From Madurella fahalii (lineage: Eukaryota > Ascomycota > Sordariomycetes > Sordariales), in the NCBI GenBank assembly GCA_029876055.1, contig CM056874.1, positions 8,060,001 to 8,124,000 of the forward strand: a stretch of 64,000 nt of DNA, read 5' to 3'. Below are positions 1 through 11,378 of the stretch, piece by piece; position 1 is the stretch's first letter, and each line of letters opens with the position of its first letter. The notes under the pieces were generated by a model that was not told the DNA's origin, made no database searches, and saw only the letters and a program-made list of their open reading frames with translations. The position numbers and the translations under genes were made by a program.

Positions 1-3000
1 GTTTAGCAACCCCCTCCCTTGCAAGCCACGGTGGAAGCGCGACCCTGCAGGGGGCGTTCTGGGCTTCCCCAACACATCGTCACACAGCATGTTTCTAGCG
101 CGGGAAAGAAAGTGCTGATCAAGGCTCTAGTGTTTGTGGCTGAGTATTCATTCCCCTCGCTTGTCCAGCCGGCAGCAACCAGCTGCGACTGGGCCCACCG
201 GGGAGACTCGGTACTGTAGTGTAAAGCGATCGTCGCGCCACGCGAGACATGGTAGGATATCTCCGCCTACGTTAGCCAATAGCCGTATCGGTCGAGATCT
301 GGGGACCTTCCGGAGTAGGCCGGGGGCTGATGATATTAGACAGCCGACCCTAGCATCAGCCGGTCCGTGGACTGTACTCGACCCCCTGTTGCAGAGGACG
401 CTAAGAGAAACATTGTTCTCGTCGTGTGCTGCAACCGATGCACTCTAGAACCAACGACATGCGCTTCAATGCACTGGCATGACTTCGGTGAGTTGACCAC
501 ACCGCCGGGTCCACGCGCTCAGCCACCATCAGCCACATTTTCAGCTGTCATATTAGCACAAAAACTCCTCAGTTTGTTGGCTTGTGCAGCCAGGTTTTGT
601 TTTATTTTCAAACATGCTTAAAGAGAATATGCGAGGAGGGTGCCACAGGATGATTGATCTCGTGAGGTGCTGCCGAGCCGTATGATGGTCATCTGCAGGC
701 AACAGCAGCGGAGAGGCTGACTCTAACATACACAAAAATGGCGGCAACGAGGTGAACTAAGCGCTGTGCAGACACAGAAGCCTCTCGCCCCGGCTTCTAT
801 GGCGCTTAGTTTGGAGTTATCCGCGGGGGTGTAAACGGGGTGCGCGAACTGGTGTGACATAGGATTGGCACCGTGACAATTGCCATTGCAACCGGAATCC
901 CCAGAAAGGCAAAGACAACGGAGTTGGGATACTAAGATGCATAACTGGCGCATAGAATTCTGCTGCCAACAGCGATAATGGGACGACCGATCACACAGAT
1001 CCGCATGGGGCCGCTCGCACCCGGTTTCTCCTCGTCTGGAGTCGGGGTCCGGCCGTGAACAGCTGCCAAGCGACGCTATTGCTGCAAAGGCCACACTAGG
1101 ACGGCATCGGAGCGATCTACTTGCATCGTTCTGAGCCAGTCAAGCGTGCTTTTGCGGTTAGCATTGATGTTGGCAGCAGCATCTGATCTTCTGGAAGTGC
1201 GTCTGCAGGCCATGCAGCTGCCTTGGATAACATGATTTGGGCCGTCTGCAGGTTGAGGCACACTTCGGCCAAAAGATGGCTCGCCTTGCCGCAAAACGCA
1301 ATGCCAGGTGAAACCGTGTGCCGGATAATCTTCATGAACAGAACCCTCGATGGGCGTCGTGGTGGGCCCCAGGTGCCAACAAAAACCCCAAAACAGCGCG
1401 CCATGCATGACTTCGCTTACCGAGTACGAAATTGCGTCCCAGACTGTCGGGACCGCCGATCGTTCGCTGAGGGTCGCCAAGCCTAGGGCTATGGCTCGGG
1501 GATTCACATGTGGATTCCCTTCCCCGCGCCCCCAAGAAAACTGCTATACTCGCCGGCCTTCACACTGTCGGGAACCAAGAGCGGATGAGACGAGATTGAG
1601 CGCACTTTTAAAAAATCAGGGCATGTCTATTTGAGGGTTTCAAAGTCACTCGGTTTTCGGTCGAAGGCATGTGTGGACAACGAGCCTATGTCTGAGCTTT
1701 ATTTGCGCCACCTGGGGTTGGTCCTGAGCATAACTGGCCTTTCCGAATTTTCGAAGACGCATATGCAATGTGTGGTTCAGTCCGAGGGTCCACGCCGAGG
1801 AGGAAATCCATGCGAAATGTGTTGGGCTCCATGAAGACGATGTAACGCTTAGCGGGAATTCACAACAATGGAAGTCTCGGCCCTGCCGGACAAAACTGAA
1901 GGGCGGGGGCCGGAGGGAGGGAAGAGGTGAGTTTGGTCGGATTGGGCAGTGAATCCCGGAGTTGCCTTGGCCTGCCCCCCACCTGATTCGCGCCTTCTGA
2001 TTCTCGTCCGTACCTTCCACCGCAACGGGCTTTCGCATCCACCAACAGGCAACAGCTTGGGACGAGAATAGATGATGCGCTGGACTGAATTCCGCGCCTC
2101 GCACTGAACAGCCCCGGCACTCCACTGGCTGCCTCATACTCTGCGGTCCCCAGGGCCTGGCAGTATCTGTCTGCCGGCCCAATGCTCGGTAACCTTTGAA
2201 TCATGATTTGCCGTCACCGTCACGTATCCCGCAGCAAATAAGATTATAAGAGGGAAAGTGTGGGAGCGGCCGGATCGTCGGAGCGTTTTCGGAGATCAGA
2301 ACTCCGGAAACATTCTACTCGGTCTTCTGGCCCAGAGTTGGCATCTAGCAGGTTGTCAAGATGCCCGGAAAGCTTCTTACATGAGCGCATCTTGTCTGCG
2401 CTTCCTTCATTGGCTAAATACCTCGCCTTGTGATGGTCTCTTGCCAAACATGACAACAGAGCCATCCCGCAGCTGTCGGCGGCTATGGGGACGACAGACG
2501 CTTCGTGGCTGTCCCTTACTCGTCGGCATTGCGCAGCATTCAGGTAATCCCAAATCTAGAGCTAAGGCCAATTCTAGTCCGCTCGAACACGCACCCGGTC
2601 GCCCGAGAGGCACGCCGACGCCCACGCCTCCCCCAACACCCTTTTTCGGCAGCTGGTAAGTGGAGGGCAGAGACAACTACATTCGAACATGATACGCTGA
2701 AGATCGACCGCTCTTGCAGGCAGGTGGCCACGAAATACGCCTCGCCTGGACAGCCAAACCCAGCCAAGCCTGTGTCCCTCAACCACACGAACAGTCGCCG
2801 CCAACTTACCTCTTCAGCCACGATGCGTTCACAACGGTGCGACGCACTGTTTCAAACTAAGTGCCGTTTTGCTTCCCAACCATTGACTTGCAGAAGCTGT
2901 CGCCGGCAGCAACTTCTCCAGTGGGGTTTGATTAGCCCTTCCATAGCCACATTAATTAGTATGTCCAGTCGGCTTGATCACGGTGAGCCAGACCGCCAAA

Positions 3001-4956
3001 TCACATTCCAGGAAAGCGCAGGCAAGCAGATCCGGATCGAGTGTCCTCGTGGCTCTGATGCAGGGAAAAAGGGGGCTTAAGCCAACGCGCGGTAAAATTC
3101 AGATCAATCTTGAAGTGTAGCAGGCACTGTTCGGCTACCTCTTGCGCCGTTCGCGGCCGAGACGTTTGCCGGTGCCTTCGGAGGCTGCGGCCAAATGGAG
3201 ATGGCCCACCACCCTTTCGGCCGAGATGACGAAGGCGGGCTCGGTGGAAGGGGGTGTGTACAGAATTAACCCCGAGTTCCTGATCAACATGGGCTGCCAA
3301 AGCTTGGGAGATGGGGGGCACCGTTAAAGCTGGCCGATTAGAGAGGCGGCTTGCGGTGAAGATCCAAGCACAAGAGGTATTACAGATGCCACAGATACAT
3401 GGTAGATACATTGTCCTGGCCTCCCGTAATCAAGTTTGCTACTTCAGCACGTTGAAGATCTTGATTGTCCCGCTCGGACCTCTCTGCGCCATCACTCTTG
3501 AGATCAGTGGTGGCAAGAACACTTTTGTGAAATGCACCGAAATTCTAGCTGAGACAGCGAAGAAAGATCACTGCAAAGAAACCAAAAAAAGCCTGTGCCC
3601 TCGTGTCTTGATTGAAGAAGTGGCCTCGGAAACGCATACTAGTTCATATCCTCTTGTGCAAAGGTGTCGTCCTGTGGGATTGCACTGTTCAGGAAATTCG
3701 GTTTGAAAGGCAATTTGTGGTCGCGAACCGGTAATAGGCCATCCCCCTGGCCGTGGCTTCCAAGCCCCTCGGCTTTTGTAGAAGATCACCTCCCATTCCG
3801 CCAGTGTTTGATTCTGCACTCCACCCAGCAGTCGTCTGCTGGACTGTTGCCAACTGAACCTACCAGTACATGCCACGAGACACATCCGGAATATAACCCA
3901 ATATGAGCTGCATTGTATATGAAGTTTTACGTGACGCTGAGCGCATTATCGCGAACGAATGTTACAACTACGTTGCTCAGTTTGTTATTCCTAACAACAC
4001 CGGGCAGCCACCGACGAGAATGTTGCTCGACGCTCATTACACATCTAATTTCAAGCGCCTGATCTTCTCAACACATTATGAGAATGCCCAATACTCTCTC
4101 TTCATAACGCAGAGTATCATGATTCGCGCCGTTTGATAACGGGGATGAACCCGCCCGGCTAGGGGGTCTCATCAGATGTACCTCCATCTTTGGGGTCCGT
4201 GCGCAATGTTTACTCCCCCTTTTCCCGTGATGTACTTGCCTCGGCAATTCAGTAAACCGAATGCCGACAAATGTGATCTCTTCCAAAATAAACCAAGAAA
4301 GAAAGACTAGAAGCAAACTCTTCTCGTGAGCTGCAATTGTCATATTGGTACGGCCAAAATGCTACTTGATCAGGGCTGACTTCGGCACCCCTCTTCATGC
4401 GTACTTCATGGCGACCACGACAGCTGCAATCGGATTCCAAAGCCGAGCAGGACCACGTCGTGGGCCTGGGAACTGACTTCTGAGTTCCAGGCCATGACCG
4501 TACTTATCAGCGTCGCAATTTACAGAGAGAAACGTTCAAAGGAGTCATCATGCTAACGAGCAATTGCAAAAAGTCCTCCCAGGGTCCTCGAAGTTTAGTT
4601 TGCACGTGCCGCTTCCTGCCCCCAATTGCGAAACAGTAGCAGCGGATACTGTAGGGAACAGAAAAGAACACCGAACGAGGTCGTCACAAGGGCCGCACAC
4701 TTGGAACTAGCACCGGCAGATTCTCACACGGTCACGAGTAACTAAGTCGTATCATCAATGATATTGCTCTGTAATACTTTTCGCCCCTGGAGCACTCCCA
4801 TGAGTTGCATTGCAAACCGGAGCCCGAACTTCATCCCCCTCCATTCTGCAGCCTACGACTGTTCCCCTTTAACCTATCGATCGCAATGGATCATCGCCTA
4901 TCCTGCGGCGATCCGGGAACCCCGACAGGATACCGACTATGTGACATCTAGAGGTA
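1..4956. other. Gene-free interval at left edge
   Basis: I see no reading frame here that resembles a conserved protein. The longest frames (about 190 codons or fewer) overlap on both strands, have arbitrary composition and do not join through plausible introns. There is a CACGTG at about 4606 and TACTGTA at 212 and 4647. No tRNA-like A/B boxes, terminal repeats or transposase were recognised. It may be long intergenic DNA or the flank of a gene beyond the left edge. Confidence 0.5.
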
Positions 4957-7713
4957 CTAACTGATCGGAAGACAAAAGTCGATCCACGTCCCGAGAAAGT
5001 CCATCCGCTTCCCCCTGGCCTCCTCGGCCTTGTATATCCGCTCAAACTCCGGGTAGCTCAGCCTGCCCCATCCGCCGCGCTGCTTCGCCTCCTCTTCGGC
5101 GAGATCGAGACGCTTCCAGTACATCAGGGTACGGCGAGAAATTCGCTTTGAGGAGAATGAACGGCGCTTTTCTTCTGTCGCGGGCTTGGCCGGCGAAGAC
5201 GGTCGCGCTTCGCTGCGCGTTGGTGTTGGCTCCGAGTTGGGCCGGAACTGCGGCATGGTGGGGTCGCGATAGGGTGTGGACTCGGCGACCCGGCATTCTT
5301 CAGTAGTCACACCATCGTCTTCTATCAACGGAGGCATCTCGTCCTCGTCCTCGGCGCTAGTTTCGCTATGCTCACCATCTTCTCCTCCGGTTTTGTCATG
5401 GGCATCGTCGTCGACCGAATAGCCGCTCGCATTGAGAAGCTCCTGCAAGGACTGCTCTTGGGAGCATTTAGGATGCCGCGTAGCCGACTCTGCCCCCCCA
5501 TTATGCTCCGTATTCTCATCGAGATCCATCGATTCGAAGGCTGACCTGTACTTGTCCCGGAGCTCCTTGGTCTTGGCCGCCTTAACGGCAAGATCTTCCT
5601 TCGCCTTGAAGATCCTATCGAGAATCTCATTGAAGGCCTGCTGTATGACCTGGTAAAAGATCTCCTTGCCCACGTCTCGCTCGGCATCGGGGATCTCCAT
5701 GCCTCCCCATCGCTCTGGAACGCTCCTCGAAGATGTTGAAGGATTGGACCTGATATCAAAGTCGTCCGTGTCTTCAGCGAACCTCACCTTGGACGACGAC
5801 CGCGATCGAGACAATGGTACAGGTTGGGTGGCATTGGAATCCTCTGCCGTGCCGTTCAGTGTAGCCAAAATATCGTCGTCGTCGCTCCAATCCTCCGGAG
5901 GCAGCGCGCCCTCTTCTTCATCCAAGTAAAATTGGCGTCTCTTCCAGCGTTCGAATAACTTCCTTCGTGCATTCAATCTTGCGCGCCGGCCAGAGTTAGC
6001 TTTGTAGGGCACCCGGCGTAATTCCCGCTCCCTAGGGCCGGCTTCACCCCCGTCTGAGGAGCCGGTTCTGTCTTCTCCAGAAGGGCCGTCGTTCTCTCCT
6101 GGTCTTGGCAGATTCTCGTCTCCGCTCGGTACCTCATGTTCGTCGCCACTCCCATGCTGGTTACCTCTGCCATTCATGACAACCAAGAAGTCCTCGCCGT
6201 CGCGCGTCTCACCGACGAGTAAGGCCTGTAGATCGTTGATTCGGGTTGGCGGGTTCAAAAGGCCATTCAAGTACTCTATCCCCGACCCTCTCTCTGGGGG
6301 CATGGGGTTTTCGATGATAGGCACGAAGAGGCTCTCGCTGATGTCGCCAGCGCGGGCCTGCTCTGCGAACATACTGGCCAAGATTGACTGCCTGTCGGCG
6401 GTGTCGGGCGCGTCTTCATTCACAGCCCGATTGCCCCCGTGCGAGATGTGAACCTCTCCGGTGCTTTCGTTGATGACCTTGCCCTCCATCGGACGGTCCG
6501 TGTCGCCGTCGGAAAAGCCGCCCTCACGGCCGAACAGGCTACTTAGCGGCTGCCTGCTAGTCACTAGCTGCTCGACTTCGACGGAGCTCATGACTTGGTC
6601 ATCCAGGCCGTCGAGAATATCCTTGTGCATCTGCTTGAACAGGACATAATAGGCTCGGAACAGGCGCAGGAAATCGCGGCGGTTGACATAGCCATCCCCG
6701 TCGACATCGTAACCGTCAAAGATCCTGCGGAGCCGGTCCCGTCTCTTACGATACGAAGTCCCGCGAAGGAACTCGGAGAAGCCGATCAGGTCGTCGTTGT
6801 TGTCGTCGTAGAAGGCAAACATGCGGTCGTGCAGGAGATTCGGCGCAATATGCCTATAGCCACCAGACGGCACCAGGTAACGTTCGAACGTCTTCCGATC
6901 CATGGCCAAGCCGAGCTCATCCGGGTCTTCCCTCCACTCGGTGCTGGCCATGAAGGTCCACTGCTCCCAGAGGGCTTCCAACTCGGGGCGCTCGAAGCCC
7001 GTCTCCTTGGACAGCTTGGCCATCAGGTGCTTCGGCAGAAGCCTTAGACAGTTCTCGGGGTCGCCGGGGTACCACACGGGCTGCAGCTGGCGGGTACCCA
7101 GGCGCGGGGCGGGGATCTTGATCTTGTAGAAGATGTGTGTCTTGGTATGGAGGCCCTGCGACTCGCACGTCTCGCAGAGATCAAAGTCGGCACAGTTGGC
7201 ACAGCGGTAGCGGATGCCTCGAATGGGGACCAGACCGCAACCATTGCACTTGCACCCCCGGTGCACGTAGGCGTTGCGGCGGGCGTTATCCTCGGCGACG
7301 CGGAACAGTAGGCTGACAATGTTCTGGCCGGCACGCGCCTGCTGGTGCGAGTATTGATTGCTCTCATCGTCGTACCAGTTGTCTTCAAGCACGTGCTCGT
7401 CTGCAACAGTCTCGCCGTCGGTCAACGGCCGGACAGTGTTGACGTCGACGTTCTCGTCGGCGTGGGACTCGACCGAGGTGGATGATGCTTCGGAAGGCTG
7501 GCGCTCGTGATCGCGGACGACACTGGGGATCGAACGCCTGCGGTGACGGACGGCATTGCTTCTACGGAGAGCTCGGTCTGGCGACGGCTCGGGGAGAGGC
7601 GGATTGTAGATGCGGTAACAAAAGTAGCCGAGCGTCGCCGTGGCCGCGAGCGACAACACGGCCACGCTGATGTGCTGCCTGGTCAGCGTCGAGGCTGCGG
7701 CATTTGTATCCAT
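4957..7713 (-). CDS. Membrane-anchored ZZ zinc finger and EF-hand protein
   Basis: Single-exon gene, 918 aa from the ATG at 7713; the upstream in-frame GTG at 7728 is not a credible start. A hydrophobic segment at residues 15-36 looks like an N-terminal membrane anchor. A ZZ-type zinc finger lies at about 151-200 (Cys154, 156, 159, 171, 174, 180, 183 plus a His pair). Two EF-hand loops follow: DDNNDDLIGF at about 303 and DVDGDGYVNR at about 336, the second with a good Asp-x-Asp-x-Asp calcium pattern. The C-terminal half is acidic and disordered with a predicted helical stretch near residues 660-730. ZZ domains bind proteins or histone-like N termini and EF-hands bind calcium, so a calcium-responsive membrane adaptor is possible, but the function is inferred only from domains. 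It is divergent from VPS53. Confidence 0.85.
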   Translation of the reverse strand: MDTNAAASTLTRQHISVAVLSLAATATLGYFCYRIYNPPLPEPSPDRALRRSNAVRHRRRSIPSVVRDHERQPSEASSTSVESHADENVDVNTVRPLTDGETVADEHVLEDNWYDDESNQYSHQQARAGQNIVSLLFRVAEDNARRNAYVHRGCKCNGCGLVPIRGIRYRCANCADFDLCETCESQGLHTKTHIFYKIKIPAPRLGTRQLQPVWYPGDPENCLRLLPKHLMAKLSKETGFERPELEALWEQWTFMASTEWREDPDELGLAMDRKTFERYLVPSGGYRHIAPNLLHDRMFAFYDDNNDDLIGFSEFLRGTSYRKRRDRLRRIFDGYDVDGDGYVNRRDFLRLFRAYYVLFKQMHKDILDGLDDQVMSSVEVEQLVTSRQPLSSLFGREGGFSDGDTDRPMEGKVINESTGEVHISHGGNRAVNEDAPDTADRQSILASMFAEQARAGDISESLFVPIIENPMPPERGSGIEYLNGLLNPPTRINDLQALLVGETRDGEDFLVVMNGRGNQHGSGDEHEVPSGDENLPRPGENDGPSGEDRTGSSDGGEAGPRERELRRVPYKANSGRRARLNARRKLFERWKRRQFYLDEEEGALPPEDWSDDDDILATLNGTAEDSNATQPVPLSRSRSSSKVRFAEDTDDFDIRSNPSTSSRSVPERWGGMEIPDAERDVGKEIFYQVIQQAFNEILDRIFKAKEDLAVKAAKTKELRDKYRSAFESMDLDENTEHNGGAESATRHPKCSQEQSLQELLNASGYSVDDDAHDKTGGEDGEHSETSAEDEDEMPPLIEDDGVTTEECRVAESTPYRDPTMPQFRPNSEPTPTRSEARPSSPAKPATEEKRRSFSSKRISRRTLMYWKRLDLAEEEAKQRGGWGRLSYPEFERIYKAEEARGKRMDFLGTWIDFCLPIS

Positions 7714-8270
7714 GATGGTGTCGGGCACAGCACCATGGTTGGCGAGGCGTGGTGCTCTGATGGCAGTGCTGGGAGGAGGAAGCTGTTTTGTTTGTTTGCA
7801 AATCGAGGTTGTCTTGAACCGGAGCTGTACTGTACACTTAGCTCGGGAAACTGAAGTTTACTATGCTAGTGCAAGAAAGTGGTCCCTGTGCCGTCTGTTA
7901 CGCCAAGCTCGGCCCGGCCGTGACAGCCTTGCTGCGCACCTTTATTCGTACAGTACTGCCATACCAAAGGTATTCCTCGAGCCGTTGCGCTATGAGTTGA
8001 GCAAAGTCCGAAATGCCTCTTGTCACCAAACTCTCGAGTTTTCCGTGGCTGGCTTGATCACCTCGTGCCAAATGTCCGCGGGCTTCTACACCTACCTAAT
8101 CAGGCTAGAGCCAGTCTTGTTACGTGCGTCGCAGCTCGTTGAATTCCAGTAAGCTGGCACTTGGCAACCCGCCCGATCAACGACGGGAAGAAACAAAGGC
8201 TCCAAGTCTCTTATTAAAGGTCGGCCTCTTGCTGGAAACATATCTACAGCGAAACCGACGTTGAATCACC
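7714..8270. other. Divergent spacer, ZZ/EF-hand gene and VPS53
   Basis: This spacer must hold the promoters and 5' UTRs of two divergent genes. It carries GTACTGTAC at 7827-7835 and GTACAGTAC at 7948-7956, which are reverse complements of each other 112 bp apart. No gene is visible; frames across it have no ATG-supported conserved product. Confidence 0.6.
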
Positions 8271-10912
8271 ATGAACATCACGGTTGCCGAGTCTCTGTCG
8301 CTTGATTCAGGTCTGCAGAACCCCCAACCTTCCGTACATAGCCCACGCCCTTACTGACATGTTCCTGGTCCTCTCTGACAGTGGAGTATGACCCGATTGC
8401 GCACCTGAACCTCCTCTTCTCGCACCCGTCCACCGTCTCCTCGGTCGCGCGCGTCTCGTCGACCATCCAGCGGCACAAGGATGAGCTCTCACGGTCCATC
8501 ACTTCCCTCGAGACGGCCCAGGCCTACGGGCCAGACTCGTCGCTGGAGCGCATGCAGTCTGCCCAGGCCGAGCTAGCCTCTCTGTTCCAACGCATAGAGA
8601 GCGTGCGCATCCGCGCGCTACAGACGGAACGAGACATTACCACAATGACGGCTGATATCAAGCGTCTCGACGGCACCAAGCGCAACCTGACTCTGAGCAT
8701 GACGGCTCTGAAGCGTCTGCAGATGCTCACGACGGCCTACGAGCAGCTCCGCGGCCTCGCCCGCACCCGGCAATACCGCGAGTGTGCTGGTCTCTTGCAG
8801 GCCGTGCTGCAGTTGATGCGCCACTTCAATAGCTACCGCAGCATAGAGCAGATTGCCGTGCTGAGCCGCAACGTCAGCGAGCTGCAGCGCGAGCTGCTCG
8901 AGCAGGTCTGCGAGGACTTCGAGATTGCCTTTGCCAAGGGCGAGGTTGCCGCCCGGCGCGGTATCTTGGTAGAGGCCTGCCTCGTCATGGATGCCCTAGG
9001 GGAGCACGCCAAGATGAGGCTGGTGACGTGGTACGTCAACACGGAGCTGCGCGAGTACCGTCAGGTTTTCCGGGGAAACGACGAGGCAGGCAGCCTGGAC
9101 AACATCGGGCGCCGGTATGCCTGGTTCAAGCGTATGCTCAAGACGCACGAGGAGGAGCACGCCATGATCTTCCCCCCGCAGTGGCGTGTCAACGAGACGC
9201 TAGCCATGGCCTTCTGCGACGGCACCCGGGACGACTTTAGGGTTATTTTGGAGAAGAGCATGCGCAGAACGGACGGCAATAGGATCGATGTGAATTTGTT
9301 GCTTAGTTGCCTCCAGGAGACGATGGACTTTGAGCAGAGCCTAGAACGGCGGTTCGCGAGTGAGCCCCGGGCCAGCATCGACACGCTCAGCTCGGCGGAT
9401 GATCGGATACAGAACCTCAACGGCTCCATATCAGTTGCCTTTGAGCCATATTTAAGTCTATGGGTCGAGTCGCAGGACAAGGCCTTCGCGGCTATGATCC
9501 CCAAATATAAGACGCAGCCGCTTTTACCTGCTGACGAGGAGTTCTCTCCTCAGTCCGTCATCCCGTCCGCCATCGAGCTTTTCCACTCCTACAAGCTTAC
9601 GCTCTCGCAATGCGCCAAGCTGTCCACCGGCGAGCGGCTGCTCGATCTCACGGGGATATTAGCCAAGTACCTGGACGAGTACGCCCAGCAGGTACTTCTC
9701 ACCTATCTGCAACGCGGTGGGCCGCAAGGGCCTCCCATCCAGGATATCATTCTTGTCCTGAACACAGCGGACTTTTGGCGTACCAACACCGACCAGCTCG
9801 AGGAGAACATCAAGAAGCGCATCGACCCCGACATGGGGTCACGGGTCGACCTCTCATCCCAATCCGATGCCTTTATGGTCGTCGCCAGCGCCGCTGTCCT
9901 GGCACTGGTATCCAAAGTCGAACTGGACTGCGAGGGTGCCTGGCGCGAAATGAAAAACACCAACTGGAGCCGCATGGAGAGCGTCAGCGACCACAGCTCT
10001 TACGTCGGCGAACTCCTGAAGCACATCAACAGCAGAGCCGAGGAGATCCTCCCGCTCGTCATCAAGTCCCAATACGCCCGCGCCTTCTGCGACAACCTCG
10101 TCGAGCACCTCGCAACGACCTACATCACCACCATCGTGCAGTGCCGCCCGGTCTGCGAGGTCGGCGCCGAGCAAATGCTCCTCGACAAATACGTCCTGAC
10201 CAAATCCCTCGAGAACCTTATGTCATTCCACCACAACGGCAGCTCCTCCCAGACCACCACCACCGCCACCACCACCCAACCCACCGCTCCCGCGGGGTTC
10301 ATCAAGCGCGTCAACCAATCCATGACGCGCATCGACCCTTTGCTCAAGACCCTCCAAGTCCGCCCCTCCCCGCCCGAGGGGCTCGTGCAGGCGTACCTAA
10401 TCCACATCGGCGACCGCTCCGAAACCAACTTCCGCAAGATCCTCGAACTGAAGGGCGTCCGCAAGCAGGACCAGCCGCACCTGCTGGAGATGTTTGCCAT
10501 CCACCGGGAAGGGTTCGCCTCGGTGGCGGGGAGGCAGCAGCTGGTCCCGACGTCGCCGCTGCTCACGCCGCTGATGGCGGGGCCGTCGGCGGGCGGCGGC
10601 GGGGCGGTGGGGGGCAGCGGCACGAGCAGCGCGGCCGCGGCGGCGGTCGCGGGTGCGGCGGCCGGCAGGTTCGACGCGGCCTCGTTGGGGGAGAGGCTGT
10701 TGACCGCTGCGCGCGACGGCGTGGAGAGGATTGGGACCACGACGCCCGGGGCTAGTGCCGGGGCTGTTCTGCAGGGCGGCGGGGCCGGGGAGAAGGCGAC
10801 GATCAATGAGAATCTGAAGAATATTGGCAAGTTCTTCAGGAGGGATATTGGGGGCCTGGGGGCGAGGTTTGGGAAGAGGGATATTACGCCTACCGGAGGG
10901 GTGGATGGGTGA
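8271..10912 (+). CDS. VPS53: Vps53, GARP/EARP tethering complex subunit
   Basis: Two exons, 8271-8310 and 8382-10912, giving 856 aa. The 71-nt intron has TACTGAC as branch site and joins a 13-codon first exon to the VEYDPIAHLN start of the Vps53 N-terminal domain. The first 350 residues carry strongly family-typical blocks: the LDGTKRNLTLSMTALKRLQM and AYEQLRGLARTRQYRECAGL stretches, EYRQVFRGNDEAGSLDNI and the VNLLLSCLQETMDFEQSLER stretch. Vps53 is a rod-like subunit of the GARP complex (with Vps51, 52, 54), which tethers endosome-derived vesicles at the trans-Golgi. The C-terminal 120 residues are Gly/Ala/Ser-rich and probably disordered. It lies in tandem with NPR2 (466 bp apart), with no evident functional link. 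Confidence 0.95.
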
Positions 10913-11378
10913 TGGGGGGTTATTGGCTAAGCTTATGTTGGGGTGATTGTGGGTTTGGGTTGTTGTTAAGACTGGGCTTAGCTGGTTTGGATTATAGAGC
11001 GCGAGATAGATAGACGGCCTAGACCAACTCGATCATGGGTCCTGTTGAATATCTATTCATGCGAGGGCATGTTTTGCGATCAAGGCTCCCTGTGCTATTG
11101 TGATATTGAGCGCTTGAGGAACAGGGTTAGGGTTCTAGCCGCATTTCAGTCCCCATGAAAGAGACAGACATTCTTCCCCTCTTACATCCCTTTCAAACGG
11201 CTCGCACGACTCGCGTTCTCTGAATTCGACATCGCTAGCTAAGAATCAAATGCAATGATCGCCTAATGTCACCTTTTTGGTGTCGCTGGATCATCCGCAA
11301 TTGGAATCAGCCAATCTCCGTCCATGCACTGAGTCGCGAAACAGGAATGAGCGTGTCGTGAGAAACAACGCCCCCGCA
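10913..11378. other. Spacer between VPS53 and NPR2
   Basis: This tandem spacer should contain the VPS53 3' UTR and the NPR2 promoter and 5' UTR. I see no gene and no clear motif. Confidence 0.5.

Noticed and set aside
3311..3706. 131-codon plus-strand frame with ATG near the left end
   Set aside because: No conserved motif, no flanking exons with good splice sites, and ordinary length for chance.
9610..10755. 381-codon frame on the plus strand inside VPS53
   Set aside because: It overlaps the conserved VPS53 frame, is rich in Arg/His/Pro as expected of a GC-rich shifted frame, and has no domain.
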